Shown here one piece after another: positions 14,753-23,679 of a stretch of 33,491 nt of DNA (position 1 is the first letter of the stretch; each line of letters starts with the position of its first letter). The position numbers and the translations under genes are program-made. The DNA lies in IMG/VR virus record IMGVR_UViG_3300025410_000053, positions 1 through 33,491 of that record. One strand, written 5' to 3'. The stretch is from a virus. The notes beneath the pieces were generated by a model. The model ran no database searches, was not told the origin of the DNA, and was given only the letters and a program-made list of their open reading frames with translations.

Positions 14753-15661
14753 TTAAACTGCAAAAGTAATTACAGAATATGAATATTGATCAGGAGCAGT
14801 ACAAATAATCGAATAATAATAAGCCGTAATTCTACTAGTTGCTCCACCGTTTCCTGTTCCAATAAGAGTAGGTGTGATTCCGTTTACTATTAATGTTGGG
14901 TTGTATACTGTACCACCTTGTGATATTAATACCGTTACTGTAGTTTGATAGTTAATAGAATTAGGTATTCCTGTTATATCTAAATACCAAGTCGATGGAG
15001 CGTTAATAATTTGAGGAGTAGTTGTTTGTATATTTGTAACTGCTCCGTTTGCAGGATTACCACCACTAGTTGTTATAGTAAAAGTTGTAGAACTTGTTAT
15101 ACTTGTAATAGTAGTATTACTACCTAAACTGCCGCCGGCGCCGGTTCCTGTTATAGCCTGTCCAATAACTAGTCCTGTAGTTGTACCATTTGTAAGTGTA
15201 ACAGTTGCGAATGTTGTTGATTGACCAAATACTGTTCCTAAAAGACCTATAAGGCTTGTAACAGAAGTTGTTAAATTAACAATAGTTCCAAGACTGTTAA
15301 CAGGAACACTGATATATGTATAAGTTGTAGCAGTTACCGCCGCGGCTGCTGTTGATAAAACAACTGGTGGCCCACCTGGAGTTGCACTAACTTGAAAAGT
15401 AGTTAAAGTAATTGATCCAAGTATTACATAATAAACGATACTAGTACTCAATCCACCGATAGCAGAACCAAATGTTATTGCTTGTCCTTCTCTAACGAAA
15501 CCTAAAACTGCTGCTCCTGTTGTAATAAGGTTAGTAGTTGCAGTTGTATTTGTAACACTTATAGATGTTGTAGATATAACGGGACTAAGAGAATAAACTC
15601 CTTGTTGTATTGCTTGTTGTTGAATTATTGGTGCTGTACTGATTCTAGGCTGTTTTCTCAT
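14753..15661 (-). CDS. Virion protein, module-expanded paralogue (302 aa)
   Basis: It starts MRKQPRISTAPIIQQQAIQQ, nearly identical to the 135-aa protein just upstream, and ends with the same domain (STWYLDITG, TVTVLISQGGTVYNPTLIVN, TAYYYSIICTAPDQYSYSV). It is longer because two beta modules interrupt the shared core. Residues about 31-112 are the STTNLIT...GQAITF...YYV...FQVSATPGG module found in the 2499-aa giant. Residues about 131-217 are a second type (VTLTNGTTTGLVIGQAITGT, then SSTTFTITTSG). The two genes are a tandem duplication 21 bases apart, and the module state differs. A surface-exposed virion protein is likely; function unknown. Confidence 0.65.
   Translation of the reverse strand: MRKQPRISTAPIIQQQAIQQGVYSLSPVISTTSISVTNTTATTNLITTGAAVLGFVREGQAITFGSAIGGLSTSIVYYVILGSITLTTFQVSATPGGPPVVLSTAAAAVTATTYTYISVPVNSLGTIVNLTTSVTSLIGLLGTVFGQSTTFATVTLTNGTTTGLVIGQAITGTGAGGSLGSNTTITSITSSTTFTITTSGGNPANGAVTNIQTTTPQIINAPSTWYLDITGIPNSINYQTTVTVLISQGGTVYNPTLIVNGITPTLIGTGNGGATSRITAYYYSIICTAPDQYSYSVITFAV
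15011..15571 (-). repeat. Two inserted beta modules in the 302-aa protein
   Basis: Module A (about 15326-15571) matches the repeat of the 2499-aa protein. Module B (about 15011-15271) is a second type with GQAITGTGAGG. Both are absent from the 135-aa paralogue, whose sequence runs across the same points without a gap. Borders are estimated by eye. Confidence 0.6.
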
Positions 15662-15682
15662 TTTTACCCATCTTATAAGTTA

Positions 15683-16090
15683 TTAAACTGGTTGAGCATA
15701 ACCAAATACAGAGTACTGATTAGGTCCTGTGCATAAAATTGTATAATAATAAGCATTAGTTCTACTTGTTGTTCCTGAAGCACCACTACCAATTACTGTT
15801 ACTGTATAACCGTTTACTAAAACTGTTGGATTATATGCTGTGCCACCTTGTGGTATTAAAACAGTTATAGTTATTGCAAAGTTAATTGATAGTGAAACAC
15901 CAGTAAAATCTAAATACCAAGTATTTGCTGTAGGAGCGTTAGTCATCTGAATCAATGTTCCTACAGTATTAATAGGAATAGTAGCATATGTACCATTACC
16001 TGGTGCACCTAACGGATAATAATAATATCCTTGTTGTATTGCTGGTAATTGTATTATCGGTGCTGAACTAATTCTAGGTTGTTTTCTCAT
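15683..16090 (-). CDS. Small virion protein, short paralogue (135 aa)
   Basis: MRKQPRISSAPIIQLPAIQQ is followed directly by TYATIPINTVGTLIQMTNAP, NTWYLDFTGVSLSINFAITI, TVLIPQGGTAYNPTVLVNG and a C-terminal YYYTILCTGPNQYSVFGY. It looks like a single compact beta domain with a short N-terminal tail. Its sister at 14753-15661 has the same parts with two extra modules. It follows a strong hairpin behind the giant gene. Role unknown; the fibre cluster suggests a virion surface protein. Confidence 0.65.
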   Translation of the reverse strand: MRKQPRISSAPIIQLPAIQQGYYYYPLGAPGNGTYATIPINTVGTLIQMTNAPTANTWYLDFTGVSLSINFAITITVLIPQGGTAYNPTVLVNGYTVTVIGSGASGTTSRTNAYYYTILCTGPNQYSVFGYAQPV

Positions 16091-16112
16091 CTTTTTCTCT
16101 ATAATGTTAATG

Positions 16113-16137
16113 TTGTGGGGGAACTAGTCCCCCACAA
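16113..16137 (-). terminator. GC-rich hairpin behind the giant gene
   Basis: TTGTGGGGG pairs perfectly with CCCCCACAA; one further A-T pair leaves a 5-base loop. It begins 10 bases after the stop of the 2499-aa gene on the minus strand. No T-run follows on either strand, so it may be a weak terminator, an RNA-stability element or a block to exonucleases. Confidence 0.55.
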
Positions 16138-16146
16138 TCTAAATTA

Positions 16147-19100
16147 TTATACTGATTCTTGGATACCTATTGCTACCGCAGTTACCTGTGGCTGATTACT
16201 TGAAACATACAAGTAAGTATTTGGAGGAACAAGTATACCTGTTCTTTCAAATGTACCGTTTGGTGATAATGAAACATCGTGCTCAATAAAGTCAGTATAT
16301 GACGGTAGTGAGTTGATTGTCATAATGTTTGTACCAGTAGCATAGTTACCTGGAACAGTACCAGATGCGTTTGTAATTGGCCAAGTTGAACCATTTAGTG
16401 TAGCCGATAGCATAATTCTTCTGCTATCAAGTACTGCTTTAACATAGTAATGTGGTATAGCATAGAAACCACCAACTGTTGACTGTGAAGACCAAGCAGC
16501 GGAGAATGTTACTGCTGTAGTGCTTGGCCAACTTGAAGCAACTGTAATTGTTGTAGTTGAAATGCTAAGAACATAATATGTCACGAATGGTGATACACCA
16601 GTTGAAGATGTAATCGGTGATAGTGGGTTTGTAAACACTATCGGTTGACCTATTACTAGTAAACTAGCTGCAGATGTGTTCAATGTAATGTTACCGTTTG
16701 TAGCAACTGCTGTTACTATGAACGGAGTACCTGGAACTGGAGCACCGTTGAATGTACTTGTACCTGCTGTTGCACCTACACCAAACGTTGTACCACTATA
16801 TGCTGTAAATGTTACAGGAGTGTTTGGTACAAAGAATGTATTTGTTGCACCCTGTGCTTGAGCAAGTGTAACAATGTTACTTGCAACGTTAACTATAGTA
16901 TTACCTGCTGTTTGTGTTACAGCGGACGGTACTGTTAATGTTAAACCACTTGCAGTTGCAGCAGATGTTGAAATCTGGAATGTATTTGGAGTTGGTGTTG
17001 CCAATACAAAGTAAGTTGAGTAAGGTATTAATGATGAACCTAAGTTACTTACAATTTGCATTGTTAAAGTATTAGTTTCAGTTACCCAAGTTATTACAGT
17101 ACCACCTGGTGTTGCACTTAGAGTAAATGTATTATTATCTAAGATAGCCTTAATGTAGTAAACTGTACCTGGCTGTATAGTACCACTTGTTTGGCTAGTA
17201 TAACCATAACCTGTGAACACTACTGCTTGGTTAGCACTTAATAATATTGTACTATTTGGAGTATATAGATTCTGTCCGTTAACAATAGTTACGTTAATCT
17301 GTGCTCCAGTAAATGCAATTGGTTGTGATGGACCAATTACGTTTGACATATTTGTTAAGTAGTTTGCAGTTGATCCAGTCATAGTCATATAACCATATGT
17401 TGTGGTTGAGATTGCAAGTGATGTGCCTGCTAACGCATTAGCTAACGATGAAGCTAATGTAAATGTTGTAGAACTTGGAATCGAAGCAACATAAAAAGCT
17501 GGATTATATGCAACGGTATAGCTACTAGTAAATGAAATATATCCAGTTCCTGTAACTAACATTGGTTGACCTACCGTCATTAATGCTGTCGACGGTTGAA
17601 GTGTAACAGCACCAGTACCTTGTGTTAGAATAGCAACTTGACCACCCCAAGTTTGTGATACTGTAAACTGTGTTGCGTTAATAATTTGAACAACATAGTA
17701 TGTTGTAGCAGATGCTAGTGAACCAATAGCCGAACCAAATACAACTGGCATACCAACTGCTAGTGCAGATGTACTATAGCAAGTGATATAGTTTGTACCG
17801 TATGATGTATTTGTAACAATAGTTAAGTTACCAGTAGTGAACACGTTTGATGATGTTGTACCACTATAAATTGGCATTGGCTGTGTGATCATTACGTTTG
17901 ACGCAACAGTCCATGTTGATAGTGGAACCATTATCATAGCCGCCGTAGTACCAGTATTGTTAACTGCTGAGAATGTAAATGCCGAACCGCCAGGTGTAGT
18001 TGATACTGACAATGTGCCACTCATTGGATTAGTAAATGTAGGGTTAACATAGTAAATTGTACCCTGTGTTAAGCCTGCAATCATTACACCACCAATAGTT
18101 GGATAAAATACAACTGCTTGGTTCTGTTGTAATCTTGCTAAACTTTGTACAGCTGACATAGTACCTGTTGTAGTCTGTTGTGTTAGTGCAACACCGTTTG
18201 CTGTCTGTAGAACAGTTGTACCGTTTGTTGCAATACCAATTGACCCAACTGGTGCAGTAGAAATAATAAATCTTTTTTCGTCATATACAGATACTACATA
18301 GTAAAGAACGTTATTTGATAAAAATCCGATCGATGTACCTGTAAACGATAGAGCCATACCTGGATACATTGCAAATGTGTTACTTGCTGTAACAAGCATC
18401 TGACCACCGTTAATTGCGGCAGTAGCAGTTACAGAAAAACTTTCAGTTTGCAGTACTGAAGTACCGTTGTTAGTTGAGTTAAAACTAAGAGATCTATAAG
18501 AACCAACTTGTGCCATCATAAAGCTTGGTGCTGTAGCAGTTGTTGTTGTGAGTGATAACTGTGTGCCTACACCACCTGACTGAGTACTGACAACAAATGT
18601 TGTACTACTTACTACGTTAGTTACATAGTATGTTACAGCATAGTTAGAAGCAGCAGTCAAACCACCTAATAATGTACCAGTAAATGTTACTGGTTGATTA
18701 ATCTGTAAGAATGATGTTATTTGGTTCATTGTAGTACTACCGGAACCTGTAATAATCAAGTCTGGTCCGCCAAAGAACTGTGAAATACTAAATGTGGTAG
18801 TTGACTGTATCGAAGAGATATAGTAAGTAATACCACCTGTAATACTACCAGTATTTGCAGCAAATGTAATTGGTTGTCCAAGTACAAATGCTGTTGTACC
18901 ACCTGATGTTGATATTGATATCAAGTTTGTACCTGATGCACCTAGTGAAACGCTGTAAGCCTGTGTAGTTAAAATGTTAGTACTTGTTGTTGTAGCACCA
19001 ATAGCAAGAGTTGGTGTTACGTTGTATGAATAAGCAGTAGCAATACCTGTTGCACTTAACGGAACAAGAATACAGTTACCACTAGCACCTGTTAATACAA

Positions 19101-22100
19101 CTGGAGTACCTGGAGTTGTAGTGTAAACGTTAAATGTAGTAGAACTTGCAATTGCATTTACATAGTAAACAGTTGGGTTAATAAGACTGTTAACTGAAGC
19201 AGTTAAACCACCAAATGTTGTACCAACAAATATTACAGGTTGTCCAACTGTAAGTGATGCAGTACTTGATATTGTAATATAATATGGACTAGATCCTGAT
19301 GTAGCAGTTACTACAAGTGGTGCAACTGCTGGTAGTGGAAATAGTCCTAAACCAGACTGTGTAACACTTGAACCTACTCTTGAAAGTATAAGTGATGTTA
19401 AACTTGGTGTACTTTGAACTACCCAGTTCTGACCATTAGTATTATATTGCTGACCGAATATACCTTGCTGTCCTGCAAACTGTGTTGAAGTAGTAGTTAA
19501 AGTAAGTGCAGATCCACTTGGAGTAGCTGATACTGTAAATGTTGTTGTACTTGGTGTACTTAATACATAGTAAGTTGTACCAGCAACAACACCACCAATA
19601 CTAGCAGTACCTTGTGCCATATTACCGAATACAATTGGCTGACCAATTATTAAGTTGTTTGTAGTATTACAAGTTAATAAGTTACCTGATGAACTTGTAC
19701 CAGTAATAGTTACAGTTGGTGAGTTCAATATAACAGTTTGGTTAGCGGAGTAACCAGATGTTGCTTGTTGAACTGACATCGTACCACTACCTGTTGTTAA
19801 TGCTACAACTGGACCACCATATGTAGATGAAATATTAAACTGTGTAGTACTTGCAATTGAGTTTACATAGTAAACTGTATTTGCAGATACACCGCCTAAT
19901 AATGTAGTACCTGTGAATATAATTGGTTGTCCAACTGCTAAGTTAACTGTATTAGCACAAGTTAGATAATATGTTGGACTTGTACTTGATGTAGCTGTTA
20001 CAGTAACAGGATTTGTTGTGTAAGCAAATACGTCAACAATGTTATTAACAATTGGGTTAGCAAGAATTATGTTACCACCTGTTACAGTAGCAGTAGTTGC
20101 AGATGTACCGGCAACGTTTTGTGCTGTTGAAATTGTAAAGGTTGTAGTAGACACAATACTGTTAATAAAATATGTAGTACCAAATGTAATACCAGTTGAT
20201 GTTGCTGTACTAAGTGGATAAGTAAATCCTTGGAACTGTATTTCTTGGTTAATGTACAATAGTGATGTAGCCTGTTGTACGTTTACAGAACCTGTTGCTG
20301 TAGCAAGAGCAAATGTATTTCCACCTAGTGTTGGTGAAACTGAAAATGCTGTTGCTGTTGGAATACTTGCAACATAGTAAATCATACCACTGACTAAGTT
20401 ACCTAAAGCACCACTGAATACAACTGGCATACCTACTGTTAAAGCAAATGTATTTGATACAGTAATTAAGTTAGTTGTAGCTGTAGTTGCTGTAACTGCA
20501 TAAGTCTGTGTTGCTAACTGGTTTGATGAAACACTTGACTGAATTGTTATTACTGGTCTTGGACCAATTAATGTTGGCATTGTACCAGTTGTTGCTGTTA
20601 ATGTAGAGATCTGTCCAAATGGTGAAGTTGAAATTGTAAACTGTGTTGCAGATGGAATAGTTCTTACATAGTAAGTAGTATTAGTAGTAGTACCACCGAA
20701 TGCTGTACCTGTTACATATATTGGTTGCCCAGCAAGAAGGTTAGTAGTTGCATGTTGTACTGTACTACTACCTGGAATACCTGCTGTTAATGGAACAATT
20801 GGACCACCGTATGTTGCAGATATCTGTATAGAGTTAGTTGGGTTATCATAATATGTGATGTAATAAGTTGGAACACCAGTAAATGATACTGTAGCAGTTG
20901 TTAGTGTAAGGTTTGTACCATATGGTGTTGTTGATACAGTAATATTTGCACCTGAAATCGATGTAATATAATAAACTGTACCTGTAATAATACCACCACC
21001 ACTAGCACCAAACACAATTGCTTGACCAACATAAAGACCAGTAGCACTTGCTAATGTAATTACGTTAGTTCCTGATGTAGTTGCTGTAACTGATACAAAT
21101 GCAACAATACCGTTCGAATTAGCAAGTGAACCACCGATAAAGAATGTAACTGGCTGACCTGTCATAAGTGGAACTGCAGAACCAATAACAACGTTAGTTG
21201 TAGTAGTGCTGCTTATTGAATATGTTGAAGTTGTATAAGTGTTGTTTAAAGGATAAACTGTACCAGTTGCAGTTGATGTTCCTAGTGTAATTGTAGGAAT
21301 AACTGACTGGAATGTAGCAAGCATAGAACCTGCTGCTACAGTAGTTAATGTAAGAGGAGTTGGCGCACCATGGATGCTTGAAACTACAACTTGTGTTAGT
21401 GAAGGAACACTGTATACATAGTATACCTGTCCTGGAACTAATCCAGAGAATGTACCTTGTTGAGCCGTTACGGAACCTGAAGCATTGGACATGCCGTATA
21501 CAGCACCACCCGATGTTTGGCTGATAGTAAATGTAGTAGTACTACCACCTGTAACTGCTGACACATAGTAAACTGTACCACCTGTAATAGTACCAATTGT
21601 TCCACTGAATACTATTGGCTGGTTTGCTACAAGATTTACAGTATTATTACAAGTAATTAAATTACCAGTTGACGATGTTGCTGTAACTGAAATTGTTACG
21701 GTAGCAAACTGCAACGGTTGGTTTGTTGCTAAACCAGTAGTTGCTTGAGACATTGCTACAGACTGACCTGTAGTAGTGATTAGAGGGAATGCTACACCGC
21801 CTTGTGTTGTTGAAACAACCAATTGTGTTAAACTGTAAACGTTTAATACATAGTAAACAGTATTAGCACTAAGTCCACCAACAGCAGAAGCAAATACAAC
21901 TGGTTGTCCTGGAACAAAGTTTGATGTATTTGTTACAGTAATTAAGTTTGTACTTGCTGTAGTTGCTGTAACAGTTGTTGAAAAAGTGTTAAAATATGGT
22001 AATGCTTGGGCAGTTAATGTACCTGTACCAGATGTTAAACTTAATGCAGTACCACCTTGTGTTGCACTTACCTGGAATGTAGTTCCACCAAAACCACTTA

Positions 22101-23646
22101 CAACATAGTAAGTTGTATTAGCAATAAGACCACCAATACTAGCACTGAATACGATTGGTTGGTTTGCTACTAAACCAGTTATACTAGTAGCAGTAATTAA
22201 GTTTGTACCAGTAGTTGTAGCACTAATGTTTAGAGTTACACCTGCTTGAGAACTACCAAAAACAAGTTGTGGAACTGTTGGAGGAACAAACGCCGATGCA
22301 ACCATTGTACCTGTGGTAGTTGTTAAAGGAAATACTGGTCCACCTGGCCAAGTTGAAACAGTAAATGTGTTATTACTTGGAACTGTTGAAATATAGTATG
22401 GAGTATTTGGAGTAATATTACCAAAAGAAGTACCAGTGAAAATTATCTGCTGGTTAGTCTGAAGGTAGTTTGTACTTAGATACATTGTAACACCACTGAT
22501 ACTAGCATTAGTTGCTATTGAGAATGGATTACCGTTATAAGAAGTACTAACAGTAAATGTTGTAGAACTTAATACTGAGTGAACATAATATGTAATGTTA
22601 GCATAAAGAGCAGAACCAGTAACTGTTGCGTTGAATACAATTGGTTGTCCTGCTGTTAAGAGGTATGCGTTACCACTAGTTGTTAAATAACCAAAACCTA
22701 ATGTACCTGAAGCAGCAGTTGATGCAGTAATCGAAAATGATGCTGTAGTTAATACGTTAGTTGATGCTGTTGATGCTATTACAGTAATACCTTGTAAAGT
22801 ATTATAGTAGCCTGACTGAGCAGTTGTATTAAGTGCAATTGCTGAAGTCATTGCAGTTGGATACTGAGCGGTTTGTGGGTTAGCAACTGGAGTAACTACT
22901 GGAACGCAGGACATTGTACCAATTGCAGAAATTAAAGGTAATGTTGGACCACCTGGGAATAATGAAATAGTAAATGTTGTACCATTTGAACCACCTGGTA
23001 AACTTGCAACATAATAGTTCATGTTATAAAAAGCATAACCAAATGTAGTACCGTGGAAGTTAATTGGCATACCAACTGACAGGTTAGTTACAGTTTGTTG
23101 GACAATCATAGGAAATGTACTAGTAGTTAACATTTGAACTGGTCCGTTCCAAATTGGAGAAACAGTAAATGTTGTTGAACTAGGAATAGTTAGGATATAA
23201 TAAACTGTACCTGCTGTTAAGTTACCAACCGAAGCACTGAATACAACTGGTTGACCAACTGTAAATGTTGCAGTACTTGATACTGTAATAACGTTTGTAT
23301 TTTCAGTAGTTGCTGTAACAACATATGATGCTGTTGAAAATGCATTAGTAATTGCTGATGCAGTATCAATTGTTAAAACTTGTTGTGTTTCAACAAGTGT
23401 TGATGCTGCACTCTGTTGTGCAACAAATGACTGCGATCCATGAACGTTTGAAACAACTTGTGATCCAATTGGGGTATTAGTTAAAGCAACTCTAACTCTG
23501 GCATCATATGCTGCTCTGTTAGTGATGTTGGTATTAACTACGGTATTTGTAGTACTTGGGTTTGTACTTGGTAGTGGAACTAACTGTTGGTAATTGAATG
23601 GATTACCGTTTAAGTCTTGTGCGCCATATTTTGCCGCTGTTGTCAT
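16147..23646 (-). CDS. Giant repeat virion protein (2499 aa), beta-rich
   Basis: A unique N-terminus of about 105 residues (MTTAAKYGAQDLNGNPFNYQ ... YDARVRVALTNTPIG) and a C-terminal 70 residues (FIEHDVSLSPNGTFERTGIL, then PPNTYLYVSSNQPQVTAVAI) flank roughly 2300 residues of degenerate repeats. These termini resemble short virion proteins of aquatic T4-like phages, so the giant looks like a small protein swollen from within. The repeat is about 80 residues: VTATT..TNLITV, GQPIVFS..GG.., TVYYV..I.S.TTFTVS...GG, then TTTGTM. Composition is dominated by Thr, Ser, Val and Gly with almost no charge. AGGAG precedes the ATG. It is longer than any T4 protein (the largest, gp34, has about 1290 aa). 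Probably an extended fibre or surface decoration; it is not helical, so not a tape measure. Confidence 0.75.
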   Translation of the reverse strand: MTTAAKYGAQDLNGNPFNYQQLVPLPSTNPSTTNTVVNTNITNRAAYDARVRVALTNTPIGSQVVSNVHGSQSFVAQQSAASTLVETQQVLTIDTASAITNAFSTASYVVTATTENTNVITVSSTATFTVGQPVVFSASVGNLTAGTVYYILTIPSSTTFTVSPIWNGPVQMLTTSTFPMIVQQTVTNLSVGMPINFHGTTFGYAFYNMNYYVASLPGGSNGTTFTISLFPGGPTLPLISAIGTMSCVPVVTPVANPQTAQYPTAMTSAIALNTTAQSGYYNTLQGITVIASTASTNVLTTASFSITASTAASGTLGFGYLTTSGNAYLLTAGQPIVFNATVTGSALYANITYYVHSVLSSTTFTVSTSYNGNPFSIATNASISGVTMYLSTNYLQTNQQIIFTGTSFGNITPNTPYYISTVPSNNTFTVSTWPGGPVFPLTTTTGTMVASAFVPPTVPQLVFGSSQAGVTLNISATTTGTNLITATSITGLVANQPIVFSASIGGLIANTTYYVVSGFGGTTFQVSATQGGTALSLTSGTGTLTAQALPYFNTFSTTVTATTASTNLITVTNTSNFVPGQPVVFASAVGGLSANTVYYVLNVYSLTQLVVSTTQGGVAFPLITTTGQSVAMSQATTGLATNQPLQFATVTISVTATSSTGNLITCNNTVNLVANQPIVFSGTIGTITGGTVYYVSAVTGGSTTTFTISQTSGGAVYGMSNASGSVTAQQGTFSGLVPGQVYYVYSVPSLTQVVVSSIHGAPTPLTLTTVAAGSMLATFQSVIPTITLGTSTATGTVYPLNNTYTTSTYSISSTTTTNVVIGSAVPLMTGQPVTFFIGGSLANSNGIVAFVSVTATTSGTNVITLASATGLYVGQAIVFGASGGGIITGTVYYITSISGANITVSTTPYGTNLTLTTATVSFTGVPTYYITYYDNPTNSIQISATYGGPIVPLTAGIPGSSTVQHATTNLLAGQPIYVTGTAFGGTTTNTTYYVRTIPSATQFTISTSPFGQISTLTATTGTMPTLIGPRPVITIQSSVSSNQLATQTYAVTATTATTNLITVSNTFALTVGMPVVFSGALGNLVSGMIYYVASIPTATAFSVSPTLGGNTFALATATGSVNVQQATSLLYINQEIQFQGFTYPLSTATSTGITFGTTYFINSIVSTTTFTISTAQNVAGTSATTATVTGGNIILANPIVNNIVDVFAYTTNPVTVTATSSTSPTYYLTCANTVNLAVGQPIIFTGTTLLGGVSANTVYYVNSIASTTQFNISSTYGGPVVALTTGSGTMSVQQATSGYSANQTVILNSPTVTITGTSSSGNLLTCNTTNNLIIGQPIVFGNMAQGTASIGGVVAGTTYYVLSTPSTTTFTVSATPSGSALTLTTTSTQFAGQQGIFGQQYNTNGQNWVVQSTPSLTSLILSRVGSSVTQSGLGLFPLPAVAPLVVTATSGSSPYYITISSTASLTVGQPVIFVGTTFGGLTASVNSLINPTVYYVNAIASSTTFNVYTTTPGTPVVLTGASGNCILVPLSATGIATAYSYNVTPTLAIGATTTSTNILTTQAYSVSLGASGTNLISISTSGGTTAFVLGQPITFAANTGSITGGITYYISSIQSTTTFSISQFFGGPDLIITGSGSTTMNQITSFLQINQPVTFTGTLLGGLTAASNYAVTYYVTNVVSSTTFVVSTQSGGVGTQLSLTTTTATAPSFMMAQVGSYRSLSFNSTNNGTSVLQTESFSVTATAAINGGQMLVTASNTFAMYPGMALSFTGTSIGFLSNNVLYYVVSVYDEKRFIISTAPVGSIGIATNGTTVLQTANGVALTQQTTTGTMSAVQSLARLQQNQAVVFYPTIGGVMIAGLTQGTIYYVNPTFTNPMSGTLSVSTTPGGSAFTFSAVNNTGTTAAMIMVPLSTWTVASNVMITQPMPIYSGTTSSNVFTTGNLTIVTNTSYGTNYITCYSTSALAVGMPVVFGSAIGSLASATTYYVVQIINATQFTVSQTWGGQVAILTQGTGAVTLQPSTALMTVGQPMLVTGTGYISFTSSYTVAYNPAFYVASIPSSTTFTLASSLANALAGTSLAISTTTYGYMTMTGSTANYLTNMSNVIGPSQPIAFTGAQINVTIVNGQNLYTPNSTILLSANQAVVFTGYGYTSQTSGTIQPGTVYYIKAILDNNTFTLSATPGGTVITWVTETNTLTMQIVSNLGSSLIPYSTYFVLATPTPNTFQISTSAATASGLTLTVPSAVTQTAGNTIVNVASNIVTLAQAQGATNTFFVPNTPVTFTAYSGTTFGVGATAGTSTFNGAPVPGTPFIVTAVATNGNITLNTSAASLLVIGQPIVFTNPLSPITSSTGVSPFVTYYVLSISTTTITVASSWPSTTAVTFSAAWSSQSTVGGFYAIPHYYVKAVLDSRRIMLSATLNGSTWPITNASGTVPGNYATGTNIMTINSLPSYTDFIEHDVSLSPNGTFERTGILVPPNTYLYVSSNQPQVTAVAIGIQESV
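16366..23328 (-). repeat. About 25 tandem degenerate modules (about 240 bp each) in the giant gene
   Basis: By eye I count about 25 copies of two alternating kinds. Type A has VTATT..TNLIT and GQP(V/I)VFS. Type B lacks that lead and has (N/G)QPI.FTGT.FG. Both share YYV..I.S.TTFT(V/I)S...GG. Copies differ in sequence but stay in frame. Exact count needs self-alignment. Confidence 0.7.
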
Positions 23647-23679
23647 TTATTATACTCCTAATATATCCTTGCGCCTTAT

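Noticed and set aside
16366-23328. CRISPR array or non-coding satellite DNA
   Set aside because: Units are long, diverged and kept in a single open frame of 2499 codons, so they are protein modules.
16147-23646. Tape-measure protein, because of the great length
   Set aside because: Tape measures are mostly helical with membrane segments; this protein is Thr/Val/Gly-rich and strand-forming throughout.
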